A stretch of DNA of 15,601 nt, taken from an uncultured Prevotella sp. GTDB lineage: Bacteria; Bacteroidota; Bacteroidia; Bacteroidales; Bacteroidaceae. A model generated the notes under the pieces. It saw nothing but the letters and a program-made list of their open reading frames with translations. It was not told where the DNA came from and did no database searches. The DNA lies in the NCBI GenBank assembly GCA_900556795.1, contig USQD01000016.1:1-15601 (forward strand), in the 5' to 3' direction. A program made the position numbers and the translations under genes. Shown here one piece after another: positions 6,743 to 13,472 of this stretch (positions are counted from its first letter, which is position 1; every line of letters begins with the position of its first letter).

Positions 6743-8007
6743 TATTTTATTTCTTTAATTTCGTTTACTGTAATCAACTTATAGAGCTTATCGTTAGGGC
6801 GAACCTTGCCAGGCACAGGAACGGAAACTCTCCAACCCTGCTGCGCTGTTTCCACTGGCTTCAGGTCGTAACGGATTTCATCGGCATTGAGATACATCAC
6901 GCCGGTAGTGTTACCCGTAATGAGAAGCTTCTCACCCTTATCAAAGGTTGAAGCCTCTACGGCAACCTCTGCCACACCCAACTTAGAGAAATATTTCATC
7001 ACCTTACCCACAAGCACCTTCTTCTCTGTAGCCACAGAACCATAATGCTTATTCCACTCACCGAGAGTCTGACCCTGATAATAACCATCCCAGAAACCGC
7101 GGTTGAATACGGTGGCAAGTTTTTCGTCCCAGGCATCCTTCTTCTCTTCTGTAAAGGTACCGTCAAGAACTGCAGCTATCGCCTCCTTATAGCATTTCAC
7201 TACAGTATATACATATTCTGGACCACGGGCACGACCCTCAATCTTGAAGACGCGAACACCAGCATCCATCATGCGGTCGATGAAGCGGATGGTCTTCAGA
7301 TCCTTAGGACTCATCACATACTTGTTGTCGATTTCCAACTGGTTACCGGTCTCATTATCAGTAACGGTATAACTGCGACGGCATATTTGCACACACTCAC
7401 CACGGTTGGCAGAACGATTGGCATTGGCAAGACTCATGTAGCACTTACCGGAAACCGCCATACACAAAGCACCATGACAGAACATTTCGATACGAATCTG
7501 CTTGCCCATCGGACCGCAGATATTCTGCTTCTCAATCTGCTCATGGATGTGCTTCACCTGATCCATGTTTAATTCACGTGCCAATACAGATACATCTGCG
7601 AAACGTGCATAAAACTTCAAAGCCTCTGTATTAGAGATGTTTAACTGTGTGGATAAATGAACTTCCTCACCTACCTCATTACAATAGCTCATCACAGCCA
7701 CGTCACTGGCGATTACTGCAGAAATACCAGCCTCCTTGGCAGCATCAATGATTTCCTTCATCGTCTCAATGTCGTCATCATAGATTACCGTATTAACGGT
7801 AAGATAAGTCTTGATGCCATGCTCATTGCAAGTGGCAGCAATCTCACGCAAATCGTCGATAGTAAAATGATTTGCAGAATGAGAACGCATGTTCAACTTA
7901 CCGATTCCGAAATAAACAGAGTCGGCTCCAGCTTGAATGGCAGCAGCAAGGGATTCGCGAGATCCTACTGGCGCCATTACTTCAAATTCGTTTATCTTTG
8001 TATTCAT
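6742..8007 (-). CDS. U32 peptidase family protein (TrhP-like tRNA hydroxylation)
   Basis: The 421-residue protein carries the U32 signature EMFCHGALCMAVSGKCYMS (about 174-192) and further cysteines in NRGECVQIC (Cys205, Cys209). In studied relatives such Cys residues hold an iron-sulfur cluster. The N-terminal part (FEVMAPVGS, then IQAGADSVYFG) is the usual TIM-barrel start; the last 80 residues form a small beta-rich domain. Despite the family name, known members RlhA and TrhP (YegQ) hydroxylate pyrimidines in rRNA or tRNA using prephenate. Size and the lack of an extra DUF3656-like region favour a TrhP-type tRNA role, but this is inference. I chose ATG 8007 over 8073: the upstream start would lie before the promoter's -7 box (8041-8034), which would leave it untranscribed. 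First gene of the operon with sufE and the TrmH-family gene. Confidence 0.9.
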   Translation of the reverse strand: MNTKINEFEVMAPVGSRESLAAAIQAGADSVYFGIGKLNMRSHSANHFTIDDLREIAATCNEHGIKTYLTVNTVIYDDDIETMKEIIDAAKEAGISAVIASDVAVMSYCNEVGEEVHLSTQLNISNTEALKFYARFADVSVLARELNMDQVKHIHEQIEKQNICGPMGKQIRIEMFCHGALCMAVSGKCYMSLANANRSANRGECVQICRRSYTVTDNETGNQLEIDNKYVMSPKDLKTIRFIDRMMDAGVRVFKIEGRARGPEYVYTVVKCYKEAIAAVLDGTFTEEKKDAWDEKLATVFNRGFWDGYYQGQTLGEWNKHYGSVATEKKVLVGKVMKYFSKLGVAEVAVEASTFDKGEKLLITGNTTGVMYLNADEIRYDLKPVETAQQGWRVSVPVPGKVRPNDKLYKLITVNEIKEIK

Positions 8008-8033
8008 GAATGCAATTTTTCTATTTGTGGGTG

Positions 8034-8064
8034 CAAAGTTACGCCAAAATAAAGACAATACAAA
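8034..8064 (-). promoter_or_regulatory. Promoter of the U32-sufE-trmH operon
   Basis: On the - strand, TAACTTTG (8041-8034) is an exact Bacteroidetes -7 box, and TTTG (8064-8061) lies exactly 19 nt upstream as the -33 box. The ATG at 8007 is 26 nt beyond the -7 box. It is one of the best promoter matches in the window and decides the start of the U32 gene. Confidence 0.8.
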
Positions 8065-8157
8065 ATTATTCAAGATTTATTTTATGTTATAGGTGGCATT
8101 ATGAAATCTTAACGCAAGAAATCAAGCTCTAGCTTACTCTAAATCAAATTATAATTG

Positions 8158-8194
8158 TATCTTTGCCGCCCAGATTACTTATCCATATAAGTAA
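8158..8194 (+). promoter_or_regulatory. Promoter and 5' hairpin of the C1 protease gene
   Basis: TATCTTTG (8158-8165) is an exact TAnnTTTG -7 box; the -33 region (CTTAC near 8133) is poor, so an activator may be needed. The expected transcript start is near 8172. Directly there, TTACTTAT (8175-8182) pairs with ATAAGTAA (8187-8194) around a 4-nt loop, giving a hairpin at the very 5' end of the mRNA that could protect it from decay or act as an operator. The leader to the ATG at 8237 is about 65 nt. Confidence 0.55.
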
Positions 8195-8236
8195 ATCAAC
8201 ATAGAAGATTATACACCTATTATATATAAAAGAGGT

Positions 8237-9307
8237 ATGAAGAAAATTATTATAGCATTTTTAGCAATAGTACTGATTGCAAGTTGTAACTACAAGAGAG
8301 ATTCTGATCATCAAAAATCAGAGTATCAAATAGACAACCTGCCCGCATCAGTCAAGCTGATCAATACAACCCCTATCAAAAATCAGGGTGAAAGTGAACT
8401 CTGCTGGGCGTATGGCATGCTTGCAACCATCGAAAGCGAGCATATCATGAAGGGCGACTCTGTTAATCTGTCCGTTGCCTACGTGGCTCGCATGATGTTA
8501 CAGGAACAGGCACTGGAATATTACTTTGCTCAGGGAAAGAAAGATATCAGTCTCCGTGGCACCGCTTCCATGCTTATACATTATATAGATAAGTATGGAG
8601 CACAACCATACGACAGTTACGAAGATCCCAAGCATGTAAACTATAAGGTGCTCTGCCGAAAGGTACAGAAGCTATGCGACAGTGCCATCTCCCAAAAGAC
8701 GGGTATCGACAAACTCAAGGAAGATTTAAACAATCTCTTTGATGCAGAAATAGGATACATGCCCGCCAAGGCTGTCCACATGCTAGGTGCTGAATACACA
8801 CCACAGGAGTTTGCCCACAGCGTATGCTATCCGGAAGAATACGTATCGCTCACCAGTTTCTCCCATCATCCTTTCAGAGAATACTTCGCACTTGAGGTTC
8901 CAGACAACAGAATGCACGATGTCTTTCTCAACCTCCCTCTTGACGAGATGATGCTCCACATCCAAAAAGCAGTAGAAAAGGGTCACCCTGTCTGCTGGGA
9001 AGGCGACATCAGCGAACCAGATTTCCAAACACCAAAGAAGAACTATGTAGATGTTCGACCAGCGGAGCGACCTGTAACACAATTGTCACGTCAGAAGGAG
9101 TTTGAACAACTCCGCACTACAGATGATCACGTGATGGAAATCATAGGTTCTTTCGTTGAAGGCAAGCAGCGCTATTACGTCTGCCGCAATTCATGGGGTA
9201 AGAAATGGGGAAACAAGGGACTCATCTATCTCTCGGAAGACTATATCAAGCTAAAGACCATAGCCGTCTACATGAGTGAAGATGCCTTCCTTTATGATAA
9301 GATTTAA
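8237..9307 (+). CDS. Papain-like (C1) cysteine protease, lipoprotein
   Basis: The 356-residue product starts with a lipoprotein signal (MKKIIIAFLAIVLIASC, lipobox Cys17), so it is probably anchored in the envelope. The catalytic set of the papain clan is complete: Gln50 in KNQGESELCWAYG (oxyanion hole), nucleophile Cys56, His298 in DDHVMEI and Asn318 in CRNSWGKKWGNKG. The large insertion between Cys and His and the sequence around them resemble the bleomycin hydrolase/aminopeptidase C branch (C1B) seen in many Bacteroidales. A good ribosome site, AGAGG, precedes the ATG. It stands alone, divergent from the U32 operon and followed by a regulatory region. Substrate unknown: peptide use in the gut or processing of envelope proteins are both possible. 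The protease assignment is strong; the branch is less certain. Confidence 0.9.
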   Translation: MKKIIIAFLAIVLIASCNYKRDSDHQKSEYQIDNLPASVKLINTTPIKNQGESELCWAYGMLATIESEHIMKGDSVNLSVAYVARMMLQEQALEYYFAQGKKDISLRGTASMLIHYIDKYGAQPYDSYEDPKHVNYKVLCRKVQKLCDSAISQKTGIDKLKEDLNNLFDAEIGYMPAKAVHMLGAEYTPQEFAHSVCYPEEYVSLTSFSHHPFREYFALEVPDNRMHDVFLNLPLDEMMLHIQKAVEKGHPVCWEGDISEPDFQTPKKNYVDVRPAERPVTQLSRQKEFEQLRTTDDHVMEIIGSFVEGKQRYYVCRNSWGKKWGNKGLIYLSEDYIKLKTIAVYMSEDAFLYDKI

Positions 9308-9324
9308 GATAGGTACGATAATAC

Positions 9325-9390
9325 TTGACATAGGTCAAATATCTGCTTCAAAACACTTGTGTGCGCACACACATAGTTGATTTACATCAA
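9325..9390. promoter_or_regulatory. Two FNR/CRP-type palindromes flanking a third palindrome
   Basis: TTGAC-ATAG-GTCAA (9325-9338) and TTGAT-TTAC-ATCAA (9377-9390) are perfect 5-4-5 palindromes. The second equals the FNR consensus TTGATnnnnATCAA known from other bacteria. Their centres are 52 bp apart, close to five helical turns. Between them lies TGTGTGCGCACACA (9358-9371), a perfect 14-bp palindrome. The nearer site is centred about 80 bp before the expected start of the noncoding RNA, a position used by class I CRP/FNR activators. The binding protein is not encoded here. Confidence 0.55.
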
Positions 9391-9406
9391 AAAAGAGGGC
9401 TTTTTT
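9389..9406 (+). terminator. Possible terminator after the C1 protease gene
   Basis: AAAAAAG (9389-9395) pairs with CTTTTTT (9400-9406) around AGGG. The stem is A/T only apart from one G-C pair, so it would be weak. It overlaps the end of the FNR-type palindrome. Confidence 0.3.
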
Positions 9407-9426
9407 AGCATTTTCCGCATAAAAGA

Positions 9427-9458
9427 TTTGGTTGGTTGGCAAAATCGTCGTACCTTTG
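9427..9458 (+). promoter_or_regulatory. Strong promoter of the noncoding RNA
   Basis: TTTG (9427-9430) as -33 box and TACCTTTG (9451-9458) as -7 box are both exact matches, 20 nt apart. The expected transcript start is near 9465. No protein gene follows before the terminator at 9852-9890. Confidence 0.75.
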
Positions 9459-9477
9459 CATCGTCAATAAGACAAAA

Positions 9478-9740
9478 AGGTTATTAGGTTTTTAGGTTAA
9501 GATTGTTAGTTGTTTATAGGTTATTAGTTAAAAGGTAAAAAAAGATTGTTTATTCAAGGACGACAAAAGAAAATTTGTTTAGGTTATTAGGTTTTTAGGT
9601 TTAAGATTGTTAGTTGTTTAGTTTTTTAGGTTATTAGTTTTAAGGTAAAGAAAAAAGATTGTTTATTCAAGGACGACAGGATAATTTTTCAGTAGGTTAG
9701 GCGTAACTTAAGGTAAAAAAGAACAATGTATCGGATAACA
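9478..9740 (+). repeat. Tandem imperfect repeats of about 100 bp
   Basis: Copy 1 (9478-9565) and copy 2 (9581-9678) run in parallel from AGGTTATTAGGTTTTTAGG to a shared end, GATTGTTTATTCAAGGACG plus ACA. Differences are mainly small insertions in copy 2 (98 against 88 bp). A decayed third copy appears from about 9692 (AGGTTAG, then AAGGTAAAAAAGA, then ACA). GGTTATTAG itself occurs at 9479, 9519, 9582 and 9629. The period is about 103 bp. Confidence 0.85.
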
Positions 9741-9851
9741 AAAGATGAAGCCTGTGAGCAGTAAAATGACTGCTTCGGGCAACACAACGGAGGGGACTTG
9801 TGAAAGCAAACCTCCTTGAGTTATGAAAAAATTGGGAATATAGCATTAATG

Positions 9852-9890
9852 GTGCGCAATTTCGAGGACTCTCGAGGTTGCGCACTTTAT
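9852..9890 (+). terminator. Strong intrinsic terminator
   Basis: GTGCGCAA (9852-9859) pairs perfectly with TTGCGCAC (9878-9885); inside, TCGAG (9862-9866) pairs with CTCGA (9871-9875) around GACT. The tail is TTTATTTTTATT. It ends the candidate noncoding RNA and separates it from the promoter of the next gene. Confidence 0.85.
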
Positions 9891-9917
9891 TTTTATTGAA
9901 AATATCTTCGATTTTAT

Positions 9918-9948
9918 TTTGTATTACCAATGAAAAGTCGTAATTTTG
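9918..9948 (+). promoter_or_regulatory. Promoter of the unknown gene/rpoN unit
   Basis: TTTG (9918-9921) and TAATTTTG (9941-9948) are both exact boxes, 19 nt apart. The transcript would start near 9955, so the first usable start is the ATG at 9976. Confidence 0.75.
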
Positions 9949-9975
9949 CAAAAGATTAATAAAGGCATTGAGAAT

Positions 9976-10626
9976 ATGGCAAGACATCCTTTGTGGAACG
10001 AAGATTACTGGCTGTTACTGTTACAGTTGTACCAGAAAAAGCCAATGGGCGTAAAACCTCTCTATTCGAAAGGAATGGTTGACTTGAGCCTGGAGCTCCA
10101 CATTCAACCAGAGTATCTGCATGAGCAGATGTTCAAATTGAGAATGGTTACTCCGCACATCAAGCGATTATGGGATAAATACGCCGATAATCCACGCAAA
10201 CTGGCTCACGATATAGCTCTCGTCAGAAAGATGAGGGGATGTGGCAATGCGCAAGCATTTTTCGAAGGAGTAGCTTTGAAAGAATCATTCGAGAAAGATT
10301 GGGAACCGTTAGAAGCAGAACCTTCACTCACTCCAGTGAAGCTGATCATTATTCTTGATCTCTATTTCCAGCTTACCCCTATCACCATGGTACCGGAAAC
10401 CCCTGAGATTATAGACCTCGCCAAGTTTATCAAAACTACGCCGGAGATAATTGCAGAGGCGATGAGCGTATTCCAGTTCTGCGACCCTTATCTTAACAGA
10501 GAGGAAAAACCCGCAAGCCCACTCCTGGAACCATGCAGCGATATTTGGCAGAAATATGGTAATGGGAATCCAGATAAACTGTATCAGTTTGCCAATGAAC
10601 TGAAAGAATATTTTAAGAACAAGTAA
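9976..10626 (+). CDS. Conserved-looking protein of unknown function upstream of rpoN
   Basis: I do not recognise this 216-residue protein. It begins MARHPLWNEDYWLLLLQLYQ, has no signal peptide or membrane segment and looks soluble and mostly helical, with many aromatic and charged residues. One stretch (SLELHIQPEYLHEQMFKLR, about 36-54) resembles a helix-turn-helix-like pair of helices, and TPEIIAEAMSVFQFCDPY (about 157-174) echoes it, so two related helical modules are possible. The start at 9976 is fixed by the promoter at 9918-9948; an in-frame TTG at 9946 lies inside the -7 box. rpoN follows 41 nt later on the same strand, so the two are probably co-transcribed. Codon use is like that of the neighbours. 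A link to sigma-54 control is inferred from position only. Confidence 0.8.
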   Translation: MARHPLWNEDYWLLLLQLYQKKPMGVKPLYSKGMVDLSLELHIQPEYLHEQMFKLRMVTPHIKRLWDKYADNPRKLAHDIALVRKMRGCGNAQAFFEGVALKESFEKDWEPLEAEPSLTPVKLIIILDLYFQLTPITMVPETPEIIDLAKFIKTTPEIIAEAMSVFQFCDPYLNREEKPASPLLEPCSDIWQKYGNGNPDKLYQFANELKEYFKNK

Positions 10627-10667
10627 TACACGATCAAATAATAGCTTAACTCAAAAAATACAAAAAC

Positions 10668-12200
10668 ATGGCTCAGAAACTCATTCAGACACAGGCACAG
10701 AAGCTACAACAGCTTCAAAAGCTCACCGCACAGCAAATACTGCAGGTGAAGCTCTTGGAAATGCCTCTCACCGAACTGGAGGAAAGCGTAAATGCCGAAC
10801 TGGACGATAATCCTGCACTGGAGAGTGAGAATCCAGATGATATGCTGAACGAAAGCTACGATGGAGATACTCCGATGGATACTGATGCAGAAAACTATAA
10901 TGACGACAGCAACGAAGAGGCTGCCTACGAGGCCCAATCAGAAAAAGAAGAAAGAAAAGATGAACTGGACCAGGCATTGGAAAGCATAGGAAGAGATGAC
11001 CAGATGCCTGATTATAATACAGATAGATACAGTAATCAGGACAATGCTGACTACGAGGAAATGGTGTATGGCGACACAACATCCTTCTACGACAAACTGA
11101 AGGAGCAGATGGACATGCACATACTCTCAGACAAGGAAAAGGAGATTATGGAATACCTCATCGGTTCGCTCGATGATGATGGTCTGCTACGCAAAGACCT
11201 CGACAGCATCTGCGATGAGCTTGCCATCTATCACAACCTGGACGTGACAGAAAAGGAGATTGAGCATGTGCTCCAAATTCTACAGACCTTCGACCCTGCG
11301 GGCGTTGGTGGCAGAAGTCTTCAGGAATGTCTCCTACTGCAAGTCAAGAGATTGCCACGAGGCGTTCTCCGCAAGACGATGGAAGAAGTCTTTACCGACT
11401 ATTTCGAGGAGTTCACCAAGAAACATTGGGATAAGATCAAGGCGGGACTCGAATTAAACGATACCCAGGTAGAAACCCTGCAGGAGGAAATCAGAAAGCT
11501 GAATCCTAAGCCAGGTGCTTCAATGGGCGAAACGGAAGGCAGAAACATGCAGCAAATCACCCCCGATTTCATCATCGATACCAATGATGACGGTTCTATC
11601 ACTTTCACCCTCAACCGCGGAAATGTTCCTGAGCTTACCGTGTCTCCATCATTTACAGACATGATAGACACCTACAAAAAGCACAAGGACAAAATGAGCC
11701 GCCAAGACAAGGAGGCGCTGTTCTATGCCAAGGAAAAAGTAGATAAGGCACAGGGATTTATCGAAGCTATCAAGCAACGTCGGCACACGCTCATCGTCAC
11801 GATGAAAGCCATCATTGACATTCAGCGTCAGTTTTTCATGGATGGAGACGAAGCCGACCTGAAGCCGATGATTCTCAAAGACATAGCAGACCGTACTGGT
11901 TTGGACATCAGTACCATATCACGTGTCAGCAACGTAAAATATGCACAGACCAAATGGGGAATATTCCCACTCAAATTCTTCTTTGGCGACAGCTATGTAA
12001 CGGAAAACGGAGAGGAGATGGCTACCCGCAAAATCAAGCTGGCCCTACAGGAGCTGATCAATAAGGAGGATAAGAAAAAACCACTAAGCGATGAAGCCCT
12101 TGCCAAGGCGCTCAAAGAGAAAGGTTTTCCTATTGCACGACGCACGGTTGCCAAATACAGAGAGCAGTTCGGCATTCCGGTTGCACGACTCAGGAAATAA
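10668..12200 (+). CDS. rpoN: RNA polymerase sigma-54 factor RpoN
   Basis: RpoN directs RNA polymerase to -24/-12 promoters and needs an ATP-driven activator to open DNA. The 510-residue product has all regions: Gln/Leu-rich region I (QTQAQKLQQLQKLTAQQILQ, contact for activators), the end of region I with LDDNPALE, a long acidic region II (about 60-130, many Asp/Glu/Asn), the core-binding region (ILQTFDPAGVGGRSLQECLLLQ), the HTH (LKDIADRTGLDISTISRVSN) and the RpoN box ARRTVAKYRE at 490-499, 11 residues before the end. The acidic region is rather long. No strong Shine-Dalgarno site precedes the ATG. No sigma-54 activator (AAA+ domain) is encoded in this window, so its targets lie elsewhere. Confidence 0.98.
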   Translation: MAQKLIQTQAQKLQQLQKLTAQQILQVKLLEMPLTELEESVNAELDDNPALESENPDDMLNESYDGDTPMDTDAENYNDDSNEEAAYEAQSEKEERKDELDQALESIGRDDQMPDYNTDRYSNQDNADYEEMVYGDTTSFYDKLKEQMDMHILSDKEKEIMEYLIGSLDDDGLLRKDLDSICDELAIYHNLDVTEKEIEHVLQILQTFDPAGVGGRSLQECLLLQVKRLPRGVLRKTMEEVFTDYFEEFTKKHWDKIKAGLELNDTQVETLQEEIRKLNPKPGASMGETEGRNMQQITPDFIIDTNDDGSITFTLNRGNVPELTVSPSFTDMIDTYKKHKDKMSRQDKEALFYAKEKVDKAQGFIEAIKQRRHTLIVTMKAIIDIQRQFFMDGDEADLKPMILKDIADRTGLDISTISRVSNVKYAQTKWGIFPLKFFFGDSYVTENGEEMATRKIKLALQELINKEDKKKPLSDEALAKALKEKGFPIARRTVAKYREQFGIPVARLRK

Positions 12201-12235
12201 GGAAAGATACGTTAGAGTTATGAAATATTAGAGTT

Positions 12236-12844
12236 ATGAAAGAGAAAAATATCATATTGGCAGCTCAGATTATGAGTATGATCTTCACCCCGTTCTATCT
12301 TCCGCTGGTAGGACTCACCGTGCTGTTCATATTCAGCTACATGGCATTATTGCCCATGGCTTATAAATTGACGATGCTTGCCTTTGTGTATCTGTTTACG
12401 GTTGTTACCCCATCCCTCCTGATACATCTATATCGCAGAGTACAGGGATGGACAGCCAAGGAATTAGGCAAGAAGGAGCGTCGTATCGTGCCATACATCA
12501 TCTCCATCGTGTGCTATTTCTGCTGTTTCTTCTGGATGGAATATCGCAATACGCCACGTGTCATCAGCATCATCGTAGTAGTAGCGATGGCAATACAGAT
12601 GGTTTGTGCCATCATCAATGTCTGGTGGAAGATCAGTACCCATACAGCAGCCATCGGTGGCGTGGCAGGTTCGTTGGTTTCCTATTCCATGGCATTTTCC
12701 TTCAACCCGCTGTGGTGGCTCTGCTTTGTCTTGATTCTGGCAGGAGCGGTAGGATCAGCCAGAATGATTCTGCGACAACATACGCTTTCGCAGGTAGTTA
12801 TGGGATTTCTGGTAGGAATCATCTGTGCCATCATCATCATTTAG
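12236..12844 (+). CDS. PAP2-like membrane protein (possible lipid phosphatase)
   Basis: The 202-residue product is an inner-membrane protein with about six hydrophobic segments. It resembles the PAP2 phosphatase superfamily in the order of its motifs: basic KKERRIVPY (79-87), ISTHTAA (133-139, in place of PSGH) and ARMILRQHTLSQ (175-186, in place of SRX5HX3D). His136, Arg176 and His182 are kept, but the final Asp is Gln186 and the first motif is not canonical. Active relatives remove phosphate from lipid phosphates such as undecaprenyl diphosphate or lipid A precursors; with these changes activity is uncertain. It follows rpoN by 35 nt on the same strand. A duplicated 14-bp sequence ending in the start codon region lies at 12212-12241. 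The annotation PAP2 family is likely; the substrate is unknown. Confidence 0.75.
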   Translation: MKEKNIILAAQIMSMIFTPFYLPLVGLTVLFIFSYMALLPMAYKLTMLAFVYLFTVVTPSLLIHLYRRVQGWTAKELGKKERRIVPYIISIVCYFCCFFWMEYRNTPRVISIIVVVAMAIQMVCAIINVWWKISTHTAAIGGVAGSLVSYSMAFSFNPLWWLCFVLILAGAVGSARMILRQHTLSQVVMGFLVGIICAIIII

Positions 12845-12913
12845 GATACGCTATCATGAAGCACATTCTGTAAAGAAAAGTAAAAGTTTATAATTATAAA
12901 TAAATAAGAAGAA

Positions 12914-13420
12914 ATGAAACCATTAGTAAGCATTATCATGGGCAGTACAAGCGATCTGCCTGTTATGGAAAAAGCATGTAAGTGGTTGAACGACAACCAG
13001 ATTCCTTTCGAGGTGAATGCCCTCTCTGCTCATCGCACTCCAGATGCAGTAGAATCATTCGCCAAGGGAGCCAAGGAGCGTGGCGTAAAGGTAATCATCG
13101 CCGCTGCTGGTATGGCTGCCGCCCTTCCTGGTGTTATCGCAGCATCTACCCCACTGCCAGTTATCGGTGTACCTATCAAGGGTATGCTCGATGGTCTTGA
13201 TGCCATGCTCAGCATCATCCAGATGCCTCCTGGCATTCCTGTGGCTACTGTTGGTGTGAATGCGGCTCAGAATGCTGCCATCCTCGCTGCCGAGATGATT
13301 GCCCTTGCCGATGAGGAAGTGGCTCAGAAGGTAGAAGCTTGGAAGGCGGGTCTCGGTGCCAAGATAGAGAAGGCCAACAAGGATTTGGCTGAGGTAAAAT
13401 ACGACTTCAAGTGTAATTAA
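12914..13420 (+). CDS. purE: 5-(carboxyamino)imidazole ribonucleotide mutase PurE
   Basis: PurE converts N5-CAIR to CAIR in purine synthesis in the cytoplasm. The 168-residue product matches the class I bacterial form: the nucleotide-binding loop MGSTSDLP (9-16), SAHRTP (38-43) with the catalytic His, and the Gly/Ala-rich AAAGMAAALPGVIAA followed by GVPIKGMLDGLDAML. Class I works together with PurK, which is not in this window. AGAAGAA just before the ATG at 12914 can serve as a ribosome site. A strong hairpin terminator begins 12 nt after the stop. The preceding gap (12845-12913) is AT-rich and contains the palindrome TTTATAATTATAAA (12887-12900), but I see no clear TAnnTTTG promoter there. 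Confidence 0.97.
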   Translation: MKPLVSIIMGSTSDLPVMEKACKWLNDNQIPFEVNALSAHRTPDAVESFAKGAKERGVKVIIAAAGMAAALPGVIAASTPLPVIGVPIKGMLDGLDAMLSIIQMPPGIPVATVGVNAAQNAAILAAEMIALADEEVAQKVEAWKAGLGAKIEKANKDLAEVKYDFKCN

Positions 13421-13431
13421 TCTAATATGTG

Positions 13432-13465
13432 ATATGCCCCATCCTTTGGGGCATATTCTATTCTT
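13432..13465 (+). terminator. Terminator after purE
   Basis: ATATGCCCC (13432-13440) pairs perfectly with GGGGCATAT (13448-13456) around a 7-nt loop, followed by TTCTATTCTT. It sits between purE and ispG. It also argues against the in-frame ATG at 13434, which lies inside the stem, as the start of ispG. Confidence 0.8.
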
Positions 13466-13472
13466 ATACATT

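Larger units (their letters stand above)
9465..9893 (+). ncRNA. Candidate noncoding RNA of about 430 nt with tandem repeats
   Basis: A strong promoter (9427-9458) and a strong intrinsic terminator (9852-9890) frame about 430 nt without a credible ORF on either strand. The first part (9478-9740) is made of imperfect tandem repeats rich in GGTTATTAG. The second part can fold locally: GCAGT/ACTGC near 9757-9773, and GGAGG/CCTCC near 9789-9815. I compared it by eye with the hallmark motifs of RNase P RNA, tmRNA, SRP RNA and common riboswitches and found none. A 6S-like RNA is not excluded. The next gene has its own promoter after the terminator, so this is unlikely to be just its leader. The ends are estimates and transcription is inferred. 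Only very short ORFs occur (9726-9764, 12 codons; 9766-9819, 17 codons), both without ribosome sites. Confidence 0.55.

Noticed and set aside
6062..6784. 240-codon frame on the + strand
   Set aside because: Antisense across the TrmH-family gene and sufE, both of which show complete conserved motifs.
9726..9819. Two very short frames (12 and 17 codons) in the candidate RNA
   Set aside because: Neither has a ribosome site or any recognisable leader-peptide feature such as a run of one amino acid codon.
12887..12900. Palindrome TTTATAATTATAAA before purE
   Set aside because: Made only of A and T in AT-rich DNA, so chance is likely; PurR-type or riboswitch features are absent.
13434..13472. Upstream in-frame ATG for ispG
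   Set aside because: It lies inside the perfect 9-bp stem of the purE terminator, and the extra residues match nothing in the IspG family; ATG 13473 is preferred.
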